The translations under genes were made by a program, and so were the position numbers. The notes below the pieces were generated by a model, which was not told where the DNA came from, did not search any database, and was given only the letters and a program-made list of their open reading frames with translations. From Nitratidesulfovibrio sp. SRB-5 (GTDB lineage: Bacteria > Desulfobacterota > Desulfovibrionia > Desulfovibrionales > Desulfovibrionaceae), in contig NZ_JAIOTY010000001.1 of NCBI RefSeq assembly GCF_019931275.1, positions 310,001-374,000 on the forward strand: a DNA stretch of 64,000 nt, given 5' to 3'. This document shows, one piece after another, positions 56,422 to 64,000 of the stretch; positions within the stretch are counted from its first letter, which is position 1; each line of letters starts with the position of its first letter.

Positions 56422-59400
56422 ATGAAAATGAACCGGCGGGGCTTCATCAAGCTCGCTGCCACGGGTGCAGTGGCCACCGCGTTCGGGGGGCTGGGCATCA
56501 GCCTTGCCCCGGTCGCGGTCCATGCCGAAGGGTTGGCCATCGACAAGGCCACCCTGACCACGTCCGTCTGCTGCTATTGCGCCGTGGGCTGCGGCCTGCT
56601 GGTCTGGACCGACCCCGCGACCGGGCGCACCATCAACATCGAAGGCAACCCGGACCACCCCACCAACGAAGGCACCCTGTGCCCCAAGGGGTCGTCCATC
56701 TGGCAGACCGCGGAGCAGAGCCAGCGCATCACCAAGGTGCTGTACCGCGCCCCCGGCAGTGACAAGTGGGAAGAGAAGTCGTGGGACTGGGCGCTGCCGC
56801 GCATAGCCCGCAAGATCAAGGACACCCGCGACGCCTCGTTCGAGGCCGTCAACGACAAGGGCCAGCCGGTCAACCGCACCCGCGCCATCGCCTCCGTCGG
56901 CTCCGCCGCCATCGACAACGAGGAGGGCTGGCTGCTGCAAGCCATGCACCGCTCGCTCGGCCTGGTGTACCTGGAGAGCCACGCCCGCATCTGACACAGT
57001 TCCACTGTGGGGGCTCTGGCAGAGTCCTACGGACGCGGCGCGATGACGAATCACTGGATCGACCTCAAGAACAGCGACGTGTTGCTCATCATGGGCAGCA
57101 ACGCGGCGGAAAACCACCCCATCTCGTTCAAGTGGGTCACCCGCGCCCAGCAGCGCGGAGCAACGCTGATCCACGTGGACCCGCGCTTCACGCGCACCTC
57201 GGCCAAGGCGGACCTGTACGCGCCCATCCGCTCGGGCACGGACCTGGTGTTCTTTGGCGGGCTGATCAGGCACATTCTGGATAACGAGCTGTATTTCAAG
57301 CAGTACGTGGTGGACTACACCAACGCCTCGTACCTTGTGGGGCCGGACTACGACTTCAAGGACGGCCTGTTCTCCGGCTTCAACCCGGAGACGGCCAGCT
57401 ACGACCGCAGGAAATGGGCCTTCGTCACAGACGACAAGGGCGTGACCCTGAAGGATCCCACCCTGAAGGATCCGCGCTGCGTCTTGCAGGTGATGCGCCG
57501 CCACTACGCCCGCTACGACCTGAAGACCGTGGTGGACGTGACCGGCATGCCGGAAGACAAGGTGCTGGCGGTGTGGAATTCCTTCGCCTCCACCGGCAAG
57601 CCGGACAAGGCGGGCACCATCCTGTACGCCATGGGCCAGTGCCAGCACACCGTGGGCGTGCAGAACATCCGCGCCCTGTCCATGATCCAGATGCTGCTGG
57701 GCAACATCGGCATAGCGGGCGGCGGGGTCAACGCGCTGCGCGGCGAATCCAACGTGCAGGGCACCACGGACATTGCCCTGTTGTGCGACAACCTGCCCGG
57801 CTACCTGCCCATTCCCCGCGCCACCTGGGCAGACTACGACGCCTACGTGAAGGCGGGCACCCCGGTCACGGCGGATCCGCAAAGCGCCAACTGGTGGTCA
57901 AACATCGACAAGTACGCGGCATCCCTGATGAAGGCCATGTACCCCACGGTGGACCACAAGGAAGCGTACACCTGGCTGCCCAAGATCGACGACACCAAGG
58001 TGGTGGAATACTCCTGGCTGTCGCTGTTCGAGCGCATGTACAACGGCGGTTTCAAGGGCGCGTTCGTGTGGGGGCAGAACCCCTGCGCGGGCGGGGCCAA
58101 CGCGGGCAAGAACCGCAAGGGCATGGCCAAGCTGGACTGGGCGGTGATGGTCAACCTGTTCGAGAACGAGACCTCGCTGTTCTGGAAGGGGCCGGGCGTG
58201 AACCCCAAGGACGTCAAGACCGAGGTGTTCTTTCTGCCCGCGTGCATGAGCGTGGAAAAGGACGGCTCGGTGGCCAACTCCGGTCGCTGGCTGCAATGGC
58301 GCGAGAAGAGCGCCAGGTTCATGGGCGATTCCCTGAGCGACGGCGACATCGTCATCCGGCTGTTCGAGGAAGTGCGCAAGCTGTACAAGGCAGAGGGCGG
58401 CAAGTTCCCGGAACCCATCCTGAACCTTGATACCGCCTACCTGAAGGACGGCGCATACGACGCCAGCGCGCTGGCCAGGCGCCTCAACGGCACCTTCCTG
58501 AAGGACGTGACCATCGCCGACAAGCAGTGGAAGGCGGGCCAGCAGGTGCCCGGCTTTGCCGCGTTGCAGGCCGACGGTTCCACCGCGTGCGGCTGCTGGA
58601 TATTCTCCGGCTGCTACACCGAGCAGGGCAACATGATGGCCCGGCACGACCGCACCCAGACCCCGGAACAGGCGGCCATCGGCCTGTTCCCCAACTGGTC
58701 GTACGCCTGGCCCGCCAACCGGCGCATCCTGTACAACCGCGCCGGGGTGGACCAGACGGGCAAGCCCTTCGACCCCAAGCGCGCGGTCATTGCCTGGAAC
58801 GGCGAAAAGTGGGTGGGCGACGTGCCCGACGGCGGGTGGAAGCCCGGCGAAAAGCTGCCGTTCATCATGGTGCGCGAAGGGCGCGGCCAGTTGTTCGGCC
58901 CCGGGCGCGTGGACGGCCCCCTGCCGGAACACTACGAACCCTTCGAAAGCCCGCTGGCGGGCAACCCCCTGTCGCCGCAGCGGGTCAACCCCACGGCCCT
59001 GCACTTCGCCCACGAGGAAAAGGCCGTGCGCGACCCGCGCTTCCCTTACGTGTGCATACCGGGTGACCGAGCAGTGGCAGTCCGGCACCATGACCCGCAA
59101 GACCGCGTGGCTGAAGGAAATGCAGCCCGACGGATTCTGCGAGATGAGCCGCGAACTGGCGGCGCAACTGGGCGTGCAGAACGGCGACCAGGTGGTGCTG
59201 GAATCGGTGCGCGGCAAGGTGCAGGTGGTGGCCATCGTCACCCCGCGCCTGAAGCCGTTCACCGTCATGGGCGAAACCGTGCACCAGGTGGGCATTCCCT
59301 GGCAGTTCGGCTGGGGCCAGAAGAAGAACGCCACGTTCGATTCGGCCAACCTGCTGTCGCCTTCGGTGGGCGACCCGAACACGGGCATTCCGGAGACGAA

Positions 59401-59449
59401 AGTCTTCATGGTGAACGTGAGAAAAGCCCAGTCCGGGAAGCAAGGGTAG
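56422..59449 (+). CDS. fdhA: Formate dehydrogenase alpha subunit, selenocysteine-containing, frameshifted near 59060
   Basis: This is a periplasmic W/Mo-bis-pterin enzyme oxidising formate. Tat signal MKMNRRGFIKLAATG; [4Fe-4S] ligands in CCYCAVGCGLL and GTLCPKGSS. Codon 191 is TGA (56992-56994) in SHARI-U-HSSTVGALAESYGRGAMTNHW, the selenocysteine site of this family, followed by a SECIS hairpin. The downstream frame stays open to about 59060 (FPYVC), where coding moves by one base into the frame beginning AYRVTEQWQSGTMTRKTAW and ending at the TAG 59449. The break is at GTGTGCATACC; a two-base loss in the GTGTG run or a one-base gain explains it. It may be an assembly error or a true inactivating mutation. 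Everything else is full-length. fdhB follows after seven bases. Confidence 0.93.
56992..57027 (+). promoter_or_regulatory. UGA selenocysteine codon and SECIS hairpin of fdhA
   Basis: After TGA, CACAGT/ACTGTG forms a small stem (56995-57009). GG-CTCT (57012-57017) then pairs with AGAG-T-CC (57021-57027) with a bulged T and loop GGC, 23 bases after the TGA. The bulged T and G-starting loop match the E. coli fdhF SECIS. Confidence 0.85.
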
Positions 59450-59456
59450 GTGAGCC

Positions 59457-60191
59457 ATGAGCGAGAACAAGGGCAAGACCTTCTTCATCGACCAGACCCG
59501 CTGCACCGCCTGCCGTGGCTGCCAGGCAGCATGCAAGCAGTGGAAGAAGCTGGCCGCCGACGAAACGGTGAACACCGGCAGCTACCAGAACCCGCCAGAC
59601 CTCAACGGGCACACCTTCAAGCTGGTGCGCTTCAACGAGGTGGAAGTGGACGGCAAGCTGAAGTGGGTGTTCTTTCCCGAGCAGTGCCGCCACTGTCTGG
59701 AGCCGCCGTGCAAGATGATGGCGGACGCCTTCATCCCCGGCGCCATCATCCAGGACGAGGCCACCGGCGCGGTGATCTACACGGAAAAGACGAAGGAACT
59801 GGACTACCAGACCATCCGCGAGGCCTGCCCCTACGATATCCCCCGCAAGGAGGAATCCACGGGCCTGCTCACCAAGTGCAACATGTGCATCGACAGGGTG
59901 CGCGCGGGCATGCTGCCCGCCTGCGTCAAGACCTGCCCCACCTTCACCATGCACTTCGGCGACCGTGACGAGATGCTGGCCATGGCCCGCGCGCGGCTGG
60001 CCGAAGTGCAGAAGAAATCCCCGGCGGCCCTGCTGGCCGATTCCGACCTCGTCCGGGTGCTGTACCTGTGCGAGGTGCATCCCAGCCATTACCACCATCA
60101 CATGGTGGCCGACGCAGGCGGCGCAACGGACCGCATCGGCCCGTTCAGCCGCCGGGCGCTGCTGGCCATGCGGCCGCTGCGCACGGGGTAG
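59457..60191 (+). CDS. fdhB: Formate dehydrogenase beta (iron-sulfur) subunit
   Basis: The 244-residue ferredoxin-like subunit has four cysteine clusters: CTACRGCQAACKQW, CRHCLEPPC, ACPYDIPRKEESTGLLTKCNMCIDRV and ACVKTCPT, giving four [4Fe-4S] clusters. It has no signal peptide or membrane anchor, so it should travel with the Tat-exported alpha subunit and pass electrons to cytochrome c3. It overlaps no other gene and is followed by a terminator. No FdhC/cytochrome c subunit or FdhE is adjacent. Confidence 0.94.
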   Translation: MSENKGKTFFIDQTRCTACRGCQAACKQWKKLAADETVNTGSYQNPPDLNGHTFKLVRFNEVEVDGKLKWVFFPEQCRHCLEPPCKMMADAFIPGAIIQDEATGAVIYTEKTKELDYQTIREACPYDIPRKEESTGLLTKCNMCIDRVRAGMLPACVKTCPTFTMHFGDRDEMLAMARARLAEVQKKSPAALLADSDLVRVLYLCEVHPSHYHHHMVADAGGATDRIGPFSRRALLAMRPLRTG

Positions 60192-60246
60192 GGCCTGTTC
60201 GGGCTGCCCGGGCAGTAGCCCGCATCCTCACCTTCTGACCAAGAAA

Positions 60247-60280
60247 AACGGGCCGCCCGCAATCGCGCGGGTGGCCCGTT
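60247..60280. terminator. Terminator between fdhB and the TetR gene
   Basis: AACGGGCC-CCCGC pairs with GCGGG-GGCCCGTT around a short loop, between convergent genes. A five-A run on the left serves the minus strand; TTCCGTTT on the right serves the plus strand. Confidence 0.75.
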
Positions 60281-60302
60281 CCGTTTGTATGACCGCAACC
60301 GG

Positions 60303-60911
60303 CTATGCCGCGTAGGCAGCCAGAAAGACGGAGACGGCGGCCTCCACTGCGTTGCGCGCTTCCTCTTCGCTCACTTCCGTCTTCACGCACAGCATCACCG
60401 GCATCTCCACGGTGGACTGGCACAGGGCCAGGAAATGTTCGGCGGCCACGTCGGCGTCGGGTATGCGCAGCACGCCCAGTTCGTCCGCCCGTGTCAGGTA
60501 TTCCGCCAGCAGCCGCCTGCCGCGCAGGATGCACGTTTCGTAGAAGATGCGCCCGATCTCGGGAAAGCGCGGAGACTCGTGGTACAGCAGGCGCATCACG
60601 GCCTGCGGGTCCTTGTCGGTGATGAGGTTGAGGTACCGTTTGCCCAGCAGGCGCAACACCTCGTGCAGATCGTCGGCGTGGGGGGGCAGGTCGAACACGG
60701 TGGCGCCGCGCACGCGCACCCTGTCTTCCATGTAGGCTTCGAACAGGGCCTCCTTGCTGTCGAAATAGGCGTACAGGGTGCCCTTGGAGCCGCCAAGCGC
60801 GCTTGCGATGCGCGACATGGACGTGCCCTGATAGCCGTGTTCGAGAAACAGCGGACCGGCGATTTCGAGGATTTCGGCCCTGCGGTCACGTGGGGGGCGG
60901 CCTAGCGCCAT
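60303..60911 (-). CDS. TetR/AcrR-family transcriptional regulator
   Basis: The 202-residue protein's N-terminal helix-turn-helix is ILEIAGPLFLEHGYQGTSMSRIASALGGSKGTLYAYFDSKEALFEAYM. The C-terminal ligand/dimer domain (about 75-200) is of the TetR_C type seen in regulators of RND pumps. AGGAG lies upstream. A perfect palindrome at 60984-60998 overlaps the promoter region between it and the divergent efflux operon, so it is the likely repressor of both itself and the pump. Confidence 0.9.
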   Translation of the reverse strand: MALGRPPRDRRAEILEIAGPLFLEHGYQGTSMSRIASALGGSKGTLYAYFDSKEALFEAYMEDRVRVRGATVFDLPPHADDLHEVLRLLGKRYLNLITDKDPQAVMRLLYHESPRFPEIGRIFYETCILRGRRLLAEYLTRADELGVLRIPDADVAAEHFLALCQSTVEMPVMLCVKTEVSEEEARNAVEAAVSVFLAAYAA

Positions 60912-60964
60912 ATGCGTCTCCTGCCTCGATGAAGTTTTCGCAACATAACCCGACATGGGGGGAG

Positions 60965-60993
60965 TTGACAGGCACATGTTCAAACCGTACTGT
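60965..60993 (+). promoter_or_regulatory. Promoter toward the second TetR gene and RND operon
   Basis: TTGACA (60965-60970), 17-base spacer, TACTGT (60988-60993). The -10 half lies inside the palindromic operator. Confidence 0.5.
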
Positions 60994-60998
60994 ACGGT
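60984..60998. promoter_or_regulatory. Palindromic operator ACCGTAC-T-GTACGGT
   Basis: Seven-base exact inverted repeat around one base, 73 bases upstream of the minus-strand TetR start and overlapping the plus-strand -10. Size and symmetry fit a TetR-family operator. Confidence 0.65.
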
Positions 60999-61211
60999 CA
61001 ATAAAATATAGGGCTCAGGGCGGGAAACGCAAGCACGAATCCGCAGCATGCCGTTTCTGAAAGGCATCGTTGCGGAACGAAAGGGTTTGCATTTCACGTG
61101 CGTGCGCGTCGCCCGACCGGCGAAAGCCGGAGGAACCGGCGTCAGGCGCCCGATGCACCGCAACTGCGCCATTGGCGGCATGTTGTCCCGGCCATGATGG
61201 GGCCGGTTTCG

Positions 61212-61245
61212 ATCACACTCCATGACGGGGTGTGATGATTTTTGG
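61212..61245 (+). terminator. Hairpin with T-tract in the leader of the TetR-RND operon
   Basis: ATCACACTCC pairs with GGGGTGTGAT (one G-T pair) around ATGAC and is followed by GATTTTT. It lies 56 bases before the second tetR gene, in the middle of a long leader. It could attenuate read-through or be a protein site. Confidence 0.5.
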
Positions 61246-61300
61246 GTGGCCCTTCACGCACGCCGCATTGGCGCGGCAGGGGCGCACGGCCGGAGGGGGC

Positions 61301-61990
61301 ATGCAGGAGCAGCAGGATGACGAAACGCGCGCGCGACTGCTGCGCGCGGCCAGGGTGGTCTTTGCGTCCGACGGGTTGAAGCGCGCCACCATCCGCAAGA
61401 TCAGCACGCTGGCGCGGGCCAACATCGCGGCGGTGAACTACCACTTCGGCAGCAAGGAAAACCTCTACGTGGCCGTGCTGCGCGACCACCTGGAGCAAAA
61501 GCTGCGGCGCAACCCGCGCGATGCTGGCGTGAGCAGCCTCACTTCTCCGCGCGGGCGCCTGCGGGCTTACGTGCGCAGCATGCTGACCCAGTTCGCCTGC
61601 GATGGCGACGCGGTGTCCGCACGTCTTGGAAAGCTGCTGTCACAGGAATTCGTGCAGTCCTCGTCGCGGTGTTTCCAGACAGTCATCGAGAGCTGCTGCG
61701 GGCCCGCGCACGCCATGCTGCTGGACATCGTGCGTCAGCTCCTGCCCGGCAGCGACAGCCGGACGGTATCGCGCTGCGCCGGGAGCATCATGGGGCAATG
61801 CGTCCTGCATGCCCACGCCAGCGAAGTCATACGTCTCATTTCACCCGACATGGTGCTGAAGCCCAGCAACGTCGAATCCATGGCGGATTTCATCGTCGAG
61901 TTCACCCTGGGCGGTATCGAGCGTCTTTCTGTCGGTCTGCCCGGTCACTCCCCCTCCCCCATACGGGAGCAACGTTCAGAAATTGCATGA
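61301..61990 (+). CDS. TetR/AcrR-family regulator, first gene of the efflux operon
   Basis: The 229-residue protein's HTH is ARLLRAARVVFASDGLKRATIRKISTLARANIAAVNYHFGSKENLYVAVL. The C-terminal domain resembles the CerR-type (DUF1956) fold. GGAGG is directly upstream of the chosen ATG; an in-frame ATG at 61232 would add 23 residues without a ribosome site. Its stop overlaps a possible ATG (61987) of the next gene, so it is cotranscribed with the pump and is probably its local regulator. Confidence 0.88.
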   Translation: MQEQQDDETRARLLRAARVVFASDGLKRATIRKISTLARANIAAVNYHFGSKENLYVAVLRDHLEQKLRRNPRDAGVSSLTSPRGRLRAYVRSMLTQFACDGDAVSARLGKLLSQEFVQSSSRCFQTVIESCCGPAHAMLLDIVRQLLPGSDSRTVSRCAGSIMGQCVLHAHASEVIRLISPDMVLKPSNVESMADFIVEFTLGGIERLSVGLPGHSPSPIREQRSEIA

Positions 61991-62007
61991 AAGGTTCAGG
62001 AAAATTA

Positions 62008-63210
62008 ATGCGCAACACCATGAGACACGCACTCGTCGCCCTGTTTGCCGTGCTTGCCACTGTGGTCGCCGGTTGCGGCCAGGACAGGCCCGCCGCCGGT
62101 CCGGCCCCGGAACCGGAAGCCACGGTGGTCACCATCCGCCCCGGCACGGTGACGCTTTCGACCATCCTGCCGGGGCGCACAGCTGCCCTGCTTGTTTCCG
62201 AGGTTCGCCCACAGGTTGGTGGCATCATTCAGAAAAGACTGTTCCGTGAAGGGGCGGACGTGAAGGAAGGCGAGGTGCTCTACCAGATCGACCCTGCCAC
62301 CTTCCAGGCCGCGTACGACAGCGCCAAGGCCGTGCTGGCCAGGGCCGAGGCCGCCGTGGAGCCCGCCCGGCTCAAGGCCGCGCGCTACGCCGACCTGGTG
62401 AAGACCAACGGCGTGAGCCAGCAGGACAACGACGATGCCCAGGCCGCGTACAAGCAGTATGTGGCCGAGGTGGCCTCGGCCAGGGCAGCGCTGGAAACGG
62501 CGCGCATCAACCTTGGCTATACCCGGGTTGTCGCGCCCATTTCCGGGCGCATCGGTCGTTCCAGCGTAACCCCCGGCGCCCTGGTCACCGCCAATCAGGC
62601 CAACGCCCTGGCCACGGTGCAGAAGACCGACCCGGCTTACGTGGACGTTACCCAGTCCACCGGCGAGTTGCTGCGTCTTCGGCGCGCCCTGGCCGAAGGG
62701 CGGCTGCGCAAGGCCGGGACCGACGGCGCGAAGGTGAAGCTGCTGTTCGAGGATGGCAGCGCCTATCCGCTGGAGGGCACGTTGCAGTTCTCTGACATTA
62801 CCGTGGACCCGGACACCAGCGTGGTGACCCTGCGCGCCTTGTTCCCCAACCCGAAGCGTGACCTGTTGCCCGGCCTTTACGTGCGCGCGGTGCTGGAAGA
62901 GGGCGTGGACGAGAACGCCATCCTGGTGCCGCAGGCTGCCGTGACCCGCGATTCCAAGGGCAACCCCATGGTGTTGCTGGTCACCGCCGACAACACGGTG
63001 GAGCGCCGCTCCATCACCGTTGACCGCGTGGTGGGCAGCGACTGGCTGGTGGGCAGCGGCCTTGCCGCAGGCGACCGGGTAATCGTGGAAGGCCTGCAGA
63101 AGGTGCGGCCCGGCGGCAAGGTGAAGGCCACCGAGGCCGTCGCCGCCGATGCGTCCGCCGCATCCGGACAGGCTCCCGGTACGGCGGCCACCCCGGCCGC
63201 GCGCCAGTAG
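62008..63210 (+). CDS. RND efflux periplasmic adaptor (MexA/AcrA family lipoprotein)
   Basis: The protein is 400 residues. A lipoprotein signal ends ATVVAGC near residue 24. The barrel-sandwich hybrid begins VRPQVGGIIQKRLFREGADVKEGEVLYQID, and the alpha hairpin has LARAEAAVEPARLKAARYADL. The lipoyl half is INLGYTRVVAPISGRIGRSSVTPGALV; the beta-barrel and membrane-proximal domains finish with VPQAAVTRDSKGNPMVLLV. AGGA precedes ATG 62008; the ATG at 61987 overlapping the tetR stop is the alternative. The Ala-rich C-terminal tail is typical. It links the pump to an outer-membrane channel (not in the window). Confidence 0.93.
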   Translation: MRNTMRHALVALFAVLATVVAGCGQDRPAAGPAPEPEATVVTIRPGTVTLSTILPGRTAALLVSEVRPQVGGIIQKRLFREGADVKEGEVLYQIDPATFQAAYDSAKAVLARAEAAVEPARLKAARYADLVKTNGVSQQDNDDAQAAYKQYVAEVASARAALETARINLGYTRVVAPISGRIGRSSVTPGALVTANQANALATVQKTDPAYVDVTQSTGELLRLRRALAEGRLRKAGTDGAKVKLLFEDGSAYPLEGTLQFSDITVDPDTSVVTLRALFPNPKRDLLPGLYVRAVLEEGVDENAILVPQAAVTRDSKGNPMVLLVTADNTVERRSITVDRVVGSDWLVGSGLAAGDRVIVEGLQKVRPGGKVKATEAVAADASAASGQAPGTAATPAARQ

Positions 63211-63226
63211 GCGGGGAGTGTAGACC

Positions 63227-64000
63227 ATGTCCAGATTCTTCATTGACCGTCCGGTCTTTGCCTGGGTTATCTCCATCATCATCATGCTGGCGGGGGCCTT
63301 GTCGATCCTCAGCCTGCCCATATCGCAGTATCCCAAGATCGCGCCCACGTCGGTCACCATCAGCGCACAGTACCCCGGCGCTTCCGCCAAGACCATGGAG
63401 GACACCGTCACCCAGGTCATCGAGCAGAAGATGAAGGGGATCGACAGCCTGCGCTACATGTCGTCCACCAGTGACTCCACCGGCCAGACCTCCATCACCC
63501 TGACCTTCGATGCGGACACCAACCCCGACATCGCGCAGGTGCAGGTGCAGAACAAGCTCTCGCTGGCCACGCCCCTGCTGCCGGAAGCCGTGCAGCGTCA
63601 GGGCATCACGGTGAACAAGAGCACCTCCAGCTTCCTGATGATCATCGCGCTGGCCTCGGATGATCCGTCCATGACCGGTCGTGACCTCAGCGACTATGCC
63701 GCCACCTACCTGCTGGATCCCATCAGCCGCGTGGACGGTGTGGGCGAAACCATGCTGTTCGGTGCCCAGTATGCCATGCGCGTCTGGCTCGACCCGCACA
63801 AGCTGCTGAACTACAAGATGACCCCGGCGGACGTCAGTTCCGCCATCACCGCCCAGAACGCCCAGTTGTCCGTCGGCCAGATCGGCGGCACCCCGGCCGT
63901 GCCGGGGCAGGGCATGAGCTTCACCATCCTTTCGCAGTCGCTGCTGCAGAACCGCGAACAGTTCGAGAACATCGTGCTGCGGGTGAACCCGGACGGCTCC
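63227..64000 (+). CDS. RND efflux pump (AcrB/MexB, HAE1 family), N-terminal part, cut by window end
   Basis: The 258 visible residues begin [23 protein letters not shown], the standard HAE1 start with the first membrane helix. [42 protein letters not shown] and the porter-domain [30 protein letters not shown] are well conserved. The gene follows the adaptor by 16 bases and continues outside the window. It should export drugs or solvents by proton antiport. Confidence 0.95.
   Translation, partial: MSRFFIDRPVFAWVISIIIMLAGALSILSLPISQYPKIAPTSVTISAQYPGASAKTMEDTVTQVIEQKMKGIDSLRYMSSTSDSTGQTSITLTFDADTNPDIAQVQVQNKLSLATPLLPEAVQRQGITVNKSTSSFLMIIALASDDPSMTGRDLSDYAATYLLDPISRVDGVGETMLFGAQYAMRVWLDPHKLLNYKMTPADVSSAITAQNAQLSVGQIGGTPAVPGQGMSFTILSQSLLQNREQFENIVLRVNPDGS

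Noticed and set aside
56275-56994. Two separate formate dehydrogenase genes split at 56994
   Set aside because: The stop is TGA at the exact selenocysteine position of the family, with a SECIS hairpin; it is one gene.

Overview
This window is high-GC chromosomal DNA of a sulfate-reducing deltaproteobacterium of the Desulfovibrio/Nitratidesulfovibrio group. The best marker is the tetraheme cytochrome c3 at 11402-11794, whose mature sequence is almost identical (from memory) to that of D. vulgaris Miyazaki F. Gene order from the translation/flagellar block (pnp, rpsO, truB, nrnA, DUF503, infB, ylxR, nusA, rimP, flgF-fliW) and from the tetrapyrrole/cytochrome c3 block (hemL, cbiG, cobJ, cycA) also follows that group. 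No prophage, transposase, CRISPR array, rRNA or tRNA was seen.

Layout. 1-9 kb, mostly minus strand: start of a PstS-like binding protein, an HDOD-PAS-GGDEF signalling protein, a polyprenyl diphosphate synthase, futalosine hydrolase, a short gene with an in-frame TGA that looks like a new selenoprotein, a nucleotide-sugar dehydrogenase, and a menaquinone methyltransferase. Three of these point to menaquinone made by the futalosine route. 9-17 kb: an acidic low-complexity protein, cytochrome c3, cobJ-cbiG, hemL and a siroheme decarboxylase subunit (cobalamin and alternative heme synthesis, feeding the many cytochromes). 17-21.7 kb: gpsA, an AT-rich foreign-looking membrane gene, yjbQ, selB and a small coiled-coil gene. 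22-33 kb, minus strand: the rimP-nusA-ylxR-infB-DUF503-nrnA-truB-rpsO-pnp translation/RNA operon with its own promoter and a leader attenuator. 33.4-46.1 kb, plus strand: flagellar rod, ring and hook-junction genes flgF-G-A-H-I-J-N-K-L followed by csrA and fliW, with two sigma-54 promoters. 46.2-51.2 kb, minus: a sigma-54 activator and a large MscS-family channel. 51.6-60.2 kb, plus: a membrane quinol/cytochrome module (two cytochrome bd-like subunits and an 11-heme cytochrome), then a selenocysteine formate dehydrogenase (fdhA with a frameshift near its 3' end, and fdhB). 60.3-64 kb: two TetR regulators and an RND efflux pump cut off by the window end.

Two themes deserve attention. (1) Selenium: selB, a UGA-containing formate dehydrogenase with a clear SECIS hairpin, and an unrecognised short protein (5196-5612) with an in-frame UGA followed at the right distance by a SECIS-like hairpin. 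(2) A family of very large modular hairpins begins at or within about 12 bases after stop codons (DUF503, flgF, flgG, flgH, flgI), always in sense orientation. Their stems differ in sequence yet stay complementary, while their internal loops are conserved. Some carry a second structured repeat in the terminal loop. These look like structured RNA elements of the intercistronic regions and I do not recognise them as a named family.
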